Origin: Lepeophtheirus salmonis
Taxonomy: Eukaryota > Arthropoda > Copepoda > Siphonostomatoida > Caligidae
Length of the DNA: 64,000 nt
Direction: 5' to 3'
NCBI RefSeq assembly: GCF_016086655.4
Contig: NC_052134.2
Span: 35,463,971-35,527,970 of the forward strand
Position numbers and translations under genes: made by a program. Shown here one piece after another: positions 23,101 to 32,763 of this stretch. Below the pieces are notes generated by a model. That model was given only the letters and a program-made list of their open reading frames with translations, ran no database searches and was not told the DNA's origin. Position 1 is the stretch's first letter. Each line of letters begins with the position of its first letter.

Positions 23101-25186
23101 AATTAAAGCATGTCTGGTTCAAATGATTTATGGGTTACTGAGCCAATAACAAAAGTGTTGTATCTGCCCCAGTCTCCCCTATTGTAAATGTTCATTTGAA
23201 GAGTTCATTTTTTAGTTGCCAAAATCCCAATATGTATGCGACATAATATTATATTTGCATTCATAATATACATTCATAATAATAACAACAGCTCTCTTGA
23301 AAGATTTTATGCATTCGCTGAGAAAAAAAGGGAATTTTAATCATAACTAGCAGGAAAATACTATCACGATGCTCGTAAGTGATTTTTTTTTCTTTTTGAC
23401 GAAAAAGCATACCTTAGATATTTGTAAGTAACATTGCAAGAAAAATATATAGACTATAGTGTTACCATGTCTTATTATTAGTGGTGTATAAAATATGCCC
23501 TAATTTTTTTTGTAGTTGCAAGCTGAACATGATTTTTATTTTTCTAAAGCTGTTATCTATATTATTTGATTCTTGTGAAGGGAACTTATAAGTAAAGGCT
23601 ATTGTGTGTGATTATGAAAGACGGAGTGAAATAATGTGGATTTGCTTGGGAGTTATAAATGTAAGATACAAGGTAGAATGAAGGATGGAAAACGTGATTC
23701 CAGCCTTACTGTCCTTGCTATATAAGGAATATGATAAAAGCTGCTTGCATCTGACCTAATAAAATGCCCTCTTCCCAAATATCCTTCAAATTCTTAAGGT
23801 TACCACGTTCATTTTCAGTTTCTTTTATTTTTAAATAACGGCAGGACATATTTTATACCGCACTGCTTATTAAGAGTAATGGCCATTTAGAGCATGATTG
23901 AATATATCTTTTTAAAAGCAAAACTTTGTAGATCAAACGCTTAATACTTTGATCTCTCGGTAAAAATAAGTGGAACATTTTCTTTTGATATATAAAGATG
24001 TATTGGCATTTGATGTTTATAATATTCGACTCAAAAATAGAAACTAGCATTCCTTTGAGAATGACAAGTATATTACGTGTCACACCTAAAGGCTTGGCTA
24101 AGAAAATATACAATGAGCGTATACACTGACGTCATAAATTGTTTCATAAGAGAAGGAAAAACGATCTTGGAGGCTCATAGTTGATATTTTTACTAATTAA
24201 AGTGACCATATTTTCAATGGTGAAACTTGATATAAATGGCTTTAAGAATTTAAAAAAAAAGAAGGACCTAGCATCTGTATGGAATACTACTTAATGTCAA
24301 TGATGAAGAGTGATTTTTGAATAAAATCAATGTTATAGGTATTCAAAATCCCTATTAAATTGCTAGATTTGTAGCTTTATTTCATAAACACTATGGAAAA
24401 TAAATATATTATAACGATGTGCTAGCATGTTTTTGGTCTGATATATATAATACAACTAGGCATTTAAGTACTAGATTTTTGATAGGAAATATGGTTTAAG
24501 TCATTTTATTTGTTGGCTCCATTTGGAGATCCAGTTCTTCACTATTTTCCTTAATATTAATGAAAAAAGGGATTGTTATTATGATAAAGCCCGGTTGTTT
24601 AGTCCCCAAAATGGCTGACATAAAAAATGCTGACGTCAAATGAAATCACTCTATACAATACAACAATATTAAGGAACATAAATATATTATTAAGAAGTTT
24701 TTTACTGAGATAAGACAATTTATTTTTCATTTTACATATGTACAGAAGTAGTTTGGATTGAGAATCAAAAATGCTTGTTCCGAATCCTTCTCTTTTCATA
24801 ATATGCTAGTAACTCAGACCTTGAACTTACATAGAAGGAAGATGCAAAGTAAAAATTATTTGAGTCTTTTATGACTTTCAAGATAATTAGTAATCAATTT
24901 TGTAAGTCAAGTGTCACATGAGTACTCAGTTGCCACTCAATATATAGTAAAAGTGTTTAACCAAATCCGAGGATTTTGTCGGAAGTAATATAAACAATCA
25001 ATGTATCTAATGAATAATTTTCTTACCTATGACATGGATCATAAAAGATCCGAAAACAACGAACCAGCCCCATCCTCCATCCGGAGGAGGAGGAAGCTTA
25101 GATTTATAATCAGACTCATTAATATTACATCTACTGGACAATTGCTCTTCATTTTGAGCTTTTCTTTTTTCTTCGACGACACTCAT
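11173..25186 (-). CDS. Monocarboxylate transporter-like protein (SLC16 family, MFS), nine exons
   Basis: A plasma-membrane major-facilitator carrier expected to move lactate-type monocarboxylates or related solutes. Exons are 25186-25027, 14900-14724, 14671-14585, 13801-13663, 13534-13342, 12371-12000, 11933-11820, 11750-11582 and 11522-11173. All introns are GT-AG and all phases match, giving 586 residues. The SLC16 signature DGGWGW lies at residues 36-41, entering helix 1. The second signature, YFEKKRAFATGIAVCGSGLG, lies at 159-178 in helix 5. A long hydrophilic loop (about 207-370) ends with the typical RKDIFYSGSL before the second half of six helices. The last helix is followed by a basic tail, RRDKKK. 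The start is chosen because an in-frame TAA lies 45 bases upstream. Similarity is closest to MCT12/14-type members, but the substrate is not readable from the sequence. Intron 1 is about 10.1 kb; the others are 52-970 bases. Confidence 0.93.
13864..13964. mobile_element. 101 bp hairpin MITE in MCT intron 3
   Basis: It begins TAGTGTTGTGTCGGTAC and ends GTACCAACACAACACTA, which is the reverse complement with one mismatch. The inside reads TCCAGTCCAGTTCCGTCTTAG, resembling the larger TAGTGTTG elements (family E), so this is a short deletion derivative. No coding capacity. Confidence 0.8.
16760..16900 (+). mobile_element. hAT transposon terminal fragment
   Basis: It starts CAGGGGTGGGTAAC, a typical hAT terminal inverted repeat. 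About 55 bases on comes GGAGGGCCACATGAC, a subterminal phrase common in hAT/Charlie-type elements. No transposase frame follows within reach and I could not place the other end, so it is a fragment or non-autonomous copy. Confidence 0.6.
16976..17240 (+). repeat. Family A repeat, left arm of inverted pair 1
   Basis: It begins AGTAATCACTAGTG, then CTCATGAAAGACGAAGAG, and includes AAGTCCTTGTTGGACTCAGA, GTAGAATTGAGGAT and ATGACAGCTAA. It ends at CTTCAAATGTTCAGG. The reverse complement of the same unit lies at 17766-18075, making a hairpin-like arrangement of about 1.1 kb. Confidence 0.8.
17766..18075 (-). repeat. Family A repeat, right arm of inverted pair 1
   Basis: Reverse-oriented copy of 16976-17240, extended on its inner side by ATATGTTCTGTCGATATG and a segment with AAAAAGAAACCGAAAATCAACG. 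It shares GATCAGCTGCAAGCAGTCAT with the other minus-strand copies. Confidence 0.8.
18487..18860 (+). repeat. Family G repeat starting TAGTGTTG
   Basis: TAGTGTTG lies at 18487-18494. The element is full of words such as GTCGAGTTCGAG, GGGGACTTTGA and AAGACTTGAGACTTAA, and ends near CCCACCTCTGC. Related stretches lie at 8.1, 30.3 (inverted), 48.2 and 58.3 kb. Confidence 0.6.
20255..20424 (+). repeat. tRNA-derived SINE, copy 1
   Basis: The head GACGTAGCTCAATGGACAAC resembles a tRNA 5' end with an internal A box. GATTCGTGCC at 20315-20324 is a decayed B box. The body has ATCAGCGCAAGTTCATCTGA, shared with copy 2, and the element ends in an A-rich tail (20392-20424), typical of a SINE copied by retroposition. 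Confidence 0.75.
20564..20902. mobile_element. 339 bp MITE with TA target duplication
   Basis: The arms 20564 to about 20660 and about 20810-20902 are reverse complements over roughly 90 bases with few mismatches, sharing TATTTCAATGAAAATTACTAATTGAT. The outer ends are ATGATA and TATCAT, each flanked by TA (20562-20563 and 20903-20904), the target duplication of the Tc1/mariner superfamily. No coding capacity. Confidence 0.85.
21421..21449. repeat. Inverted repeat with 12-base perfect arms
   Basis: AGTGAGTAATTA, five spacer bases, then TAATTACTCACT. A compact palindrome of unknown role inside MCT intron 1. Confidence 0.8.
21729..21900 (-). repeat. Family E fragment (inverted)
   Basis: Read on the minus strand it has CGGTCTAGACCGAAGTTTAAA and ends near a TACTGTTGG-like terminus. 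These match the pyrimidine-rich GGTCTAGACCG phrases of the TAGTGTTG elements at 38.14 and 59.95 kb. Confidence 0.45.
23590..23875 (+). repeat. Family A repeat, solo full-length copy
   Basis: It runs from TGTGTGATTATGAAAGACGG through GTAGAATGAAGGATGG and CTTCAAATTCTTAAGGTTACC to GGCAGGACATATTTTATACC. It extends past the point where the left arms at 17.24 and 48.83 kb stop, so it shows the full unit of about 285 bases. Confidence 0.7.
24120..24660 (-). repeat. Family C repeat, copy in MCT intron 1
   Basis: The segment with ATCTGTATGGAATACTACTT and the end CGGTTGTTTAGTCCCCAAAA, then TGCTGACGTCA, are matched at 29.5-30.0 kb. Part matches COX5A intron 2 and 60.95-61.14 kb in the opposite orientation. 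Confidence 0.6.
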
Positions 25187-25189
25187 CCT

Positions 25190-25430
25190 CGTTTTGAAAT
25201 AAAAGAGACTCCAGACAAGAGGAATCTCTTATTTGTACTATTCACCAGTGTCTTAGAGATAAATTATATTGGAAAACTTAGTTGTTGATCTTGTAAAATT
25301 GGCATGGCCATAGGATATTTCAGTGCAGTGGCGCACACAATAAGGATTTTGTTATCTTCTCTCTCCTCGATCATGTAAGCGCTTCTCGCTCGCCTTCTTT
25401 GTTGATATGACGGACCTATGAAGATAGGAA
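25190..25430 (-). promoter_or_regulatory. Likely 5' leader and promoter region of the MCT gene
   Basis: This stretch just upstream of the MCT ATG is more GC-rich than its surroundings, with GAAGGCGAGCGAGAAGCGC read on the minus strand near 25379-25404. No TATA box or clear initiator is evident. A further 5' non-coding exon cannot be excluded. Confidence 0.35.
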
Positions 25431-26687
25431 TTATAAGTTATAATAATATAATCTATCATCAGTGTAACATTATCAATATATTATGCTGTCCTTAGTGAAG
25501 ACTGCCTTTATCTTTAAAATACATTTAAACAATAGCTCGACCAAAACAGAGTTGAGAACAGCAACTTTTCAATTAAAATCCCATATCCAAGAAATTATTA
25601 GACAGTGACAGCTCTAAATACAGTATATTGACTCACGCCCGTATTGACTATACTTTTATATGTAATAAACATTCAGACTAAACATCAGTTTCTATGCAGT
25701 TGACACATTTACAATGGGGACTTCATGTTAAATTCCAAATATTTGTTTATTTTATAAATAATTATTAAACAAATATTGAGATATTTTAATTAGGATTAAT
25801 CATACGAAAATATAATAAAATTGATATTTGATTATAGTTATTGTAGGTATATTAACTATCTGTAAATAGAAAAGAGACAATATTCCATAATATTTTTGTT
25901 GAATACTTTCTTAATAAATTGTTGTTATGTTTGTTTTCCAATTCTGACTAGGCATTTATTTTATGCATATATTGTAAAAGCCATTTGAAGTCATAGAAAG
26001 GAAATAAAAAAAAGCTTACATTTCTGTATGTATTTGACAGGTATTTCACTCCTTTTCTGTTTATTTGTGCAAAGTTTTATTCCATTAATAGTCTATTTTT
26101 TCCCATTTAGGCACACAGGCGTTCAAAAATGCACAAGAAAACATAAATGCCGCTCATTATGCGCTCAATATCCAACCATGGTTTTTGATCTGGGCCAGAT
26201 AAATCCCTAGGCTTGACTAAAGATAATTTAAGGAAATAGGAGAAGAAAAATATTGAAACAAAAAACATGTATGTAAATTAAATTTCCTCATTCACACAAC
26301 CTCGATCACACCCTGACTTGGGATGGGATTTTGTAGAGTGTAAGTAGTATAAAACTTTTGTGCTTCTTCCCAAAATAACATCAAAATACATTGATGTATG
26401 GTATAGTGTGTATCTCAAGTCCATACCAAATTGCTAATCCACAGAAGCTGTTGAGAACAGAAAAAACCTTCTGGGCTAAAATAATTATAGCATTAGTTGC
26501 TATACATTTTGGCATTTTTCTATCAATTATAATTGGGAATTATCACTAACATCATGGCTGATTGAGGATAACTTTGTAACTCTCATATATCTGATACTTG
26601 AGCCACATCATCTATATAATATGTTTAGTTTGTTTGTGAGAGGCATAACAGATAGAAGTATTTTGTGTGTTTGGAGATTTTTTGCTA
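25431..26687. other. AT-rich spacer upstream of the MCT gene
   Basis: No supported gene or RNA. The stretch ends where mariner homology begins. The left inverted repeat of that mariner could not be found. Confidence 0.45.
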
Positions 26688-27337
26688 TTGAAAAACATGG
26701 ATCATAAAATTTGTATCAAATTTTGTGTTAAAAATGCATGTTAGTGCTGCAAAATACTTGAAATGTTAATAGTGACATATGGTGAAAATGTTCTGAATCG
26801 AAAAAAAAATAAAAAATGTCCGAGAAGATGCCAAATGACGAGCCTCACTTTTGGACGTTTTGATCACTGCTTTTTTTTACTACTGTGGTGTAGTGCATCA
26901 GGAGTTCTCCTCATATGGTCGTACAGTCAATAAAGATCATTATCTTGGAGCTTATCGCGCGTTCCATGGGAGAAGCAACTCGAAGAAAATGTCAAGAATT
27001 GTGGGAAAACAGTTCATGGCTTTTGCATCACGATAATGAACCTGCTCACTCATATTTGCTTGTGAGAGATTTTTTGGGCAAAAACAACACCACAATAATG
27101 GCCTCAGCCCCTATATTCACCGGATATTGTCCCATGTTACTTTTTCTTGTTCGTGGAACTGAAGAGACCTAGGAAAAGAAGGAGGTTTACAACGATTCAG
27201 TAGATAAAGACTTCATCACTGCAAGACCTCAAGGCTATACTGAAAAGTGCTTTGAGGATTGGAAAAAGCGTTGCTACAAGTATATTTTATTTGAGGGGGA
27301 TTACTTTGAAGGGGTCAACATCAATTTTGATGAATAA
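26688..27337 (+). pseudogene. Decayed mariner transposase
   Basis: Three-frame reading shows a mariner-type DDxD transposase in pieces. The N-terminal DNA-binding part (KHG, KFCVKN, TYGENVLNRK) lies at about 26690-26800. An internal deletion follows. Catalytic-domain pieces then appear: GVVHQEFSSYGRTVNKDHYL at about 26886-26945, then in another frame RRKCQELWENSSWLLHHDNEPAH. The C-terminus has FEDWKKR and GDYFEGVNI before TAA at 27335-27337. At least two frameshifts and several stops make it inactive. GCCCCTTACTTTTTGAACACC at about 27366-27386 is the likely right terminal repeat. Confidence 0.85.
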
Positions 27338-27392
27338 ATAAATATTATTTCCTAAAAAATAGAAAGCCCCTTACTTTTTGAACACCTTTTAT

Positions 27393-28450
27393 AAAATATA
27401 CATTAAATAATATCTACGCGTGCACTTTCTTCTGTAGCTCTGACAAATTAAAATAAATGTTACATTTATTGACGCATGGAAATCATTCGAGAAAATTAAA
27501 CATCTCTTGAGTCAACGAAACATATTCGAATGTTTTATTGTAAACAAATGAAATACTAAAGGAGTTATTATTCTTCAAAAATATATGCTGGATATTAATA
27601 TATATGTACAGACATTATATCTAATATTCCCTCTGTTCCTATTATTAGGATTAAATGTTGTGTACGAGCTCAATGACCATGAACTTATTCTGCAAGTAAA
27701 CAGATCATTGCAAATAATACATTTGGAACAAAGAAGCTATAAAAATGTCATACAGAATCACATTAATGTCATTCTATATTTTAAATAAGTAAGTCAGGGA
27801 TTAATCCAATAATATTTAATGAGGATAGTGTAAAAATGAAAATTGATATTGTGTTTCCATGGGATTATATGGGAAATGCATTTTTTAAAAGTTCAATAAT
27901 GGATATCTGCAGGAAGCAACTAAAGTCTATCTATTAGGAAACTAACAAAAAAAAATCCTTGTATCTCTCAACTTCTCATTCTCACAGTGTTGACGATTGG
28001 CTTTTTTGCAAATATGATTAATAAAGCACATTTAACTTCAAATGACGTTATTGTGCGGATGTACACACTTTTGAGAAATACTAAATGTCATAAATAATTC
28101 ATCTATAGAACTCCTGGACCGAATTTTAAATGAGACGGATTTTTTTGACTCAGTAGTCCCAGGTCTTGCAGACACATTTAAAACTATACAATTCTGAAGG
28201 ACAATAATTTAAAATGAAGTCAAAATTCTGCAGTTTAATAAAATTTACTGTTCGAACAAAAAAGGACTAGGAATGGGACATTTGTAGAGTAGAAGGAGAA
28301 TAAAACTCTACACCATAATTTTCTACTTTCAATTATTCAAGTCCAAAGATGAACAAACAGATATTTAAAACCTATCAGAGTTCCATTTGATGATATCCCC
28401 TCCACCCCCCCCCCCTACCCCTTATTGAAATCTCTGTAAACCTTTAAAAC
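27393..28450. other. Spacer with a family E fragment
   Basis: About 27984-28215 shares GCACATTTAACTTC, ATGACGTTATTGTGC, AATTCATCTATAGAA and AATGAGACGGAT with the 38.14 kb element. A C-rich run lies at 28402-28415. No gene is seen. Confidence 0.5.
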
Positions 28451-28479
28451 AAAGTAGCGGTACCATTTTCAGGAGATCA

Positions 28480-28720
28480 ATATTACCACAAGGTAGTGAT
28501 CGCAGCGACACTTTTTGTTGTCACACTTTGAATATTATTCTGTAACTAACCAACCAGTCTCCATGTATTCACCATTTTAACTGAATTGACAAAGTAAATT
28601 CTGTGAAGGGTCGAAAACGTTGCATACGGCATAAAGGAAAATAATGTCATCTGTTGTATTGTAAAAAAAAAGACCTCTTGCGTAGGAAAAGATAACGTTG
28701 AATCATTTAACAGATAACTA
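28480..28720 (+). repeat. Family D repeat, copy 1
   Basis: It shares GTAAATTCTG, a CATACGGCATAAAGG-like segment, ATGTCATCTG and TCTTGCGTAGGAAAA with copies at about 28.90-29.18 and 31.01-31.20 kb. All are in direct orientation, with no coding frame. Confidence 0.65.
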
Positions 28721-28899
28721 ATTAAATAGATTCAAAATATTAGTACATGTATACAACTTGTTATTTGTTTATAATGTTCCTCTTCTCAATCGTTCATTTT
28801 TTTCACACATAAATCTGTCGTATATTGTAATAATATCATACACATAACCGACCCATCGAACAGATACATTTCCTTCTGTGCATCAGTTTATATTTAAAC

Positions 28900-29180
28900 A
28901 GTGTTAAAACAAAGTAGGGAAACAAAGACCACGTGATTTGTACAGGATATTGGGCTTTTCCCCCCCGCTAGAGGATTGAGTATTCTACATAATTAACATT
29001 ACTGTCCACTGAATTCACTCTTTTAACCAAATATATAAGGTAAATTCTGCAAAAGGAAGGAAAAATTGCGTAGGACATAAGGGAAGATGACACAACTGAT
29101 ATAACGACGTCATTTGTGCATTCATAAAAAGCGACATCTTGCGTGGGAAAACGATAAATCTATCACCATTTATCTTCTCA
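28900..29180 (+). repeat. Family D repeat, copy 2
   Basis: It has GGTAAATTCTGCAAAAGG, GCGTAGGACATAAGGGAAGA, GACGTCATTTGTGCATTC and ATAAAAAGCGACATCTTGCG, each matched in copies 1 and 3. Confidence 0.65.
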
Positions 29181-29459
29181 AGCTAACATGCGCCTTCAGC
29201 TACTTTGTTTTAAAGCTCTAAATAGAATAAATGTGGATAGACAAACAGCAAAGCCAGGTGACTGGCGATCACATATACACCACACACTTAAAGAATCGTC
29301 AGTAATGCTCTTTGGAATGAAAAATAGAATATGGAACATGATACATGGAGGGGAAGTTCCGAAATTCATGTGTTCGAATAATATGTATATTCAATTTCTT
29401 TTCATGATAGAGATATATCTATTACTTCAGTTTTCATTGACATCATTAATTGCATACTA

Positions 29460-30010
29460 AATGAAGGGGGCTCATTTGTACTATATAAAATGGACACATT
29501 TTCAACAAATATTGATAAACTTCATCAAATGGCTTTAAAAATATAAAAAAAGACTTAACATCTGTAACGAATATTACTTGATGACAATGCTAAGCACTGA
29601 TATTTAAACAAAATCCAAGTCGCATGTACTGAAAATCACTAAAAATGGCTAGAATAGGTTGGTTAGGTACGAGAAAAATAGGATAATTAGCAAAAAAATA
29701 TCTTATTTTTTCCATAGTAATACATAATGTAGTGTCTACAATATGGAAATGAGATTGTATATCGATATAATACAATATTTTCAATAAGTATTATTGTCTG
29801 AAATAACCATAAAGTTGGTATTTGTGGGATAGATGTTTGATCGACATTAAAGTTTAAGTTCTTCTAGTTTTTGGCCCTCCAAACACACAGAAATATGTGA
29901 CTATGTTCCTTAACAGTTATAATAAAAAAATTTATTCATATAAAACTTGGTTGTTTATTCATCAAAATGGACCACTTCAACTGTGCTGACTTTACATGAA
30001 ATGGATATTA
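29460..30010 (-). repeat. Family C repeat, second copy
   Basis: It shares with 24.12-24.66 kb the phrases AAATGGCTTTAA, AACATCTGTAACGAATATTA and AAACTTGGTTGTTTATTCAT, then CTGACTTTACATGAAAT near the end. Same orientation as the 24 kb copy. Confidence 0.55.
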
Positions 30011-30319
30011 TTTTTTTCTTTCCTTTTTTTATACCAACTTAGGGCTATTTTTAAAAATTTTTATAATTATGAAATTAAAGACATAATTACATATTGTTCT
30101 TTTATCATTCTTTTTTTTTTAATTACCAAAAATAAGCGGAATTATTCCTTCAAAGAAATATATTAACACCATGCACGACGATTTATTCAAGAATTAACAA
30201 AAAGAGAAAAAATAGCAGACTCAAAAAGCGTTTTCCTTTTCTAATAACTAAAATTTGTTTCTTTTTCTCTACAAAATCCCCTCCTTAAATATAAATCCCA
30301 TAGTGTAAAATATTTCCTT

Positions 30320-30485
30320 GAATTAAATATAAATAGCTTTCGAATCCAATTCGATTTGCAAGTCTCAGGTATCGAGTTTAGGTCATACAGCTCGTTTTTA
30401 ATTGTGAGAGCAAGTCTTATGTTTTCAAAATATGGAATCAAATCTAAGTCGAATCCCGAGTCTCGAGTCCAAGTCCCCATCTCCA
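30320..30485 (-). repeat. Family G repeat, inverted copy
   Basis: On the minus strand it reads ATGGGGACTTGGACTCGAGA and continues with GGATTCGACTTAGATTTG. It is the source of an apparent 79-codon frame that I do not consider a gene. Confidence 0.5.
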
Positions 30486-31009
30486 GTAATAAATATATAT
30501 TATTTTTTTTGAGTTAATCTATTTTTCTTATATCGTCAGAGTAAGAATTAATAAAAAAAACTCTTGTAATTCCTTAAGACACTTATTATACTATTTTTTA
30601 AAAATATATTTGCTCTTGAATATCATAAATATTCTACAAATGGAAAAGTAGAAAAAATAACTTTTCGTGGCAAGAAAAAATGAAAGCAAAAAAGTGTATA
30701 TGGTCCATGTATAGAGTATTCCTTGCTAGAAAATAGAAAAAAAAACTTCTACATTTAATAATTTTCTATGCATAATTAAAAGTTATAGGAACTTTGTCTT
30801 AAAAACTTACTGAAGTAATTGTATTAACCTCAGTCATGAGTGGACAAACTTTACAGTAAAAGGCCCAAAAATATGGAAAGGTTATTTTTTATAGGACTGC
30901 ATTAAGAAAAGTACAATTTTAAAGATATACCAAATGTACATAAAAAAGCAAAACTATTATATTTATTGGGAAAACAACTGATTTTTCTTAATGGTATCTC
31001 CCAAAGCTA

Positions 31010-31200
31010 TATATCAAGTGGTAAAGGAAGACCACGTAATCAATATTTGTAGAAGATAGTGGTCTTAGTAACCCCTGTTTTTTGTCCCTCAAACTGAATT
31101 AACAAGGTAAATTTTGCAAAGAGAAGAAAAGTTACATATGGGTTAAGAGAAAATGACTTCATCCACGGTATTATAAAAAGCGAAATCTACGACCATGTAC
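31010..31200 (+). repeat. Family D repeat, copy 3
   Basis: It has GACCACGTAATCAATATTTG, AAGGTAAATTTTGCAAAG and ATTATAAAAAGCGAAATCTA, matching copies 1 and 2. The 31.2-32.16 kb stretch beyond it holds nothing I recognise. Confidence 0.6.
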
Positions 31201-32164
31201 GAGTATCTCCTGAGGTACTAAAAGTATGTTTTGATACTTTTTTAAAAGCTATATTATTATTCCATAATCAATATTCTAATTTATAATGTTTTAAACGTTG
31301 ATGAGTTAAATTGAAAGTAGCTCTTGTTCAGCTATGATCAAATCCCTACTATTTCATCAATATTAGTATTACAATGAGGGATAATAATTGGGTCACCTAA
31401 TAATTTTGAGTATTTCTTCTGTTACACCGTTTCCCCACTAATATTAAAATTTATACTGTCTTTTGCATCAACTCTTATTTCTATAAATGCCCTTATTCTA
31501 AAAGATCTTTTGTTGAATTAAAGTTAAATTTTATCGCTTTCTGAATAATTCCAAGCAATAATTGAATATCTATTATAAAATTGGGAAAAACAACCAACTG
31601 ATTTTGGATCTTTTTTCTGTTTCTTTTTGGAGGGAAGATTACTAGATACAATAAAGGTAACAAAGTGCAGTGTTTTTTTTTTTTTTGGTGAAATGTAGGT
31701 GTGTGTTTTATTAATTTATCTTTAAAAGTACTTAAATGTTGTACATGCTTCATCTAAATCCCATTTACAACCCTTCATAAAAGCTTTTTGGTATTCTCAA
31801 AAAAGTATTCAGTGATCCAAGTGCGCTCCATGGACCATAGTTTGCCTACTACATTGCTAGAAATCATTCTTGAAATGTTTACCCCATATCCAAAAATTGA
31901 ACATTTTGTTGATCTGTAAATCAATTGTACGAGTTACAAGGTAAATAAATACTTCTGCCCATTTGCCAGTTTACCACAAAGCACAAAACTGTGATACATC
32001 CATACACGGTTTTTATATAAGTATAAATAAATTTGTAATTAATCAATTAGTAATTTTGATGATTACCGAGTGGTCTATTAAAGTCTCAACAGTTTGAATT
32101 TTAAACTTCAACAAAATATAATTTATGTGTGTCTGAGCTCTCTTAATCATTAATTTATCTGCCT

Positions 32165-32450
32165 TTAGTGGCAATGATGACTTGCAGGCGGTAGCAGAAG
32201 GTATGGGGCACGTTGCAGATAAGGTACTATGTTAAGGGGTCTCCGTGCTGACTGACAGTGGCTTTGAGGGCCTCGGTGTTTGGATGATGGACACTGCAGA
32301 CCTTCCCATAGACATGCCCCTGAAAGGTTTGTAAGGGGGGATGGCATCAGGGCTTTAGGGGCCCAAAAAATGTCAAATAAGAGTTCAAAAGAACTCAAAA
32401 GACTTATAGAAAAGAGTTTTGCAACGGAGGAGTTGGTGTCACGAACACAA
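32165..32450 (-). pseudogene. C-terminal relic of a Tc1/mariner-superfamily transposase
   Basis: Read on the minus strand, one frame gives FDIFWAPKALMPSPLTNLSG and, after a frameshift near 32330, the next gives VCSVHHPNTEALKATVSQH, then YRLQVIIATKG. This order (FWPK-type motif, proline-rich SPDLNP-type region now damaged, HPNxxALKxxVxxxW, then FxxRLxAVI) is the C-terminal third of DDE transposases common in arthropod genomes. Frameshifts and at least two stops make it dead. The catalytic Asp of the SPDLNP block is not preserved. Confidence 0.7.
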
Positions 32451-32763
32451 GGATCTTTCTATTCAATTTTTTGATAGCTCTCTCGATAAAATCTGGTGTA
32501 AAACCCCAAGATCTCTTCCATGGGCCCTCGTGGACTTGAGGGGATTTGGGTTGGGCTATTTTATATTACCCCTCCCAGCCCAGTTTGGTCGTTTTGATAG
32601 AATCCTCCTTTCTCTAGAACGTTTTGGACTTGCTGACGGGGTAAACGGGTGTCCTGGAGACACCCAACTGTTAAGAGTGCACGTATTGAAATTTGTCAGT
32701 CACTTTCAAGAGTCATTTTCTCGACTTGCAAGTAAGCTACAGAGCTCATTTTTTTGTAACTAA
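32451..32763. other. GC-rich stretch of unknown nature
   Basis: Unlike its surroundings, 32480-32720 is near 50% GC and holds a plus-strand open frame of 114 codons (32419-32763) that I do not recognise. It abuts the transposase relic and may be the rest of the same element, another inserted segment, or part of an exon. No signature motif is visible. Confidence 0.35.

Larger units (their letters stand above)
14901..25026 (-). other. MCT intron 1 (about 10.1 kb), filled with repeats
   Basis: GTAAGA donor at 25026 and TTTTTAAG acceptor ending at 14901. No nested gene is seen. It holds a hAT end at 16.76 kb, an inverted pair of family A repeats at 16.98-18.07 kb, a family G repeat at 18.49-18.86 kb, a SINE at 20.26 kb, a TA-flanked MITE at 20.56-20.90 kb, a family E fragment at 21.73 kb, a solo family A copy at 23.59 kb and a family C repeat at 24.1-24.66 kb. 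Confidence 0.85.

Noticed and set aside
25001..25288. Plus-strand 95-codon frame
   Set aside because: It is the opposite strand of MCT exon 1, whose minus-strand reading contains the SLC16 signature.
29188..29460. 90-codon plus-strand frame between family D and family C repeats
   Set aside because: No recognised domain or splice support; probably chance between repeats.
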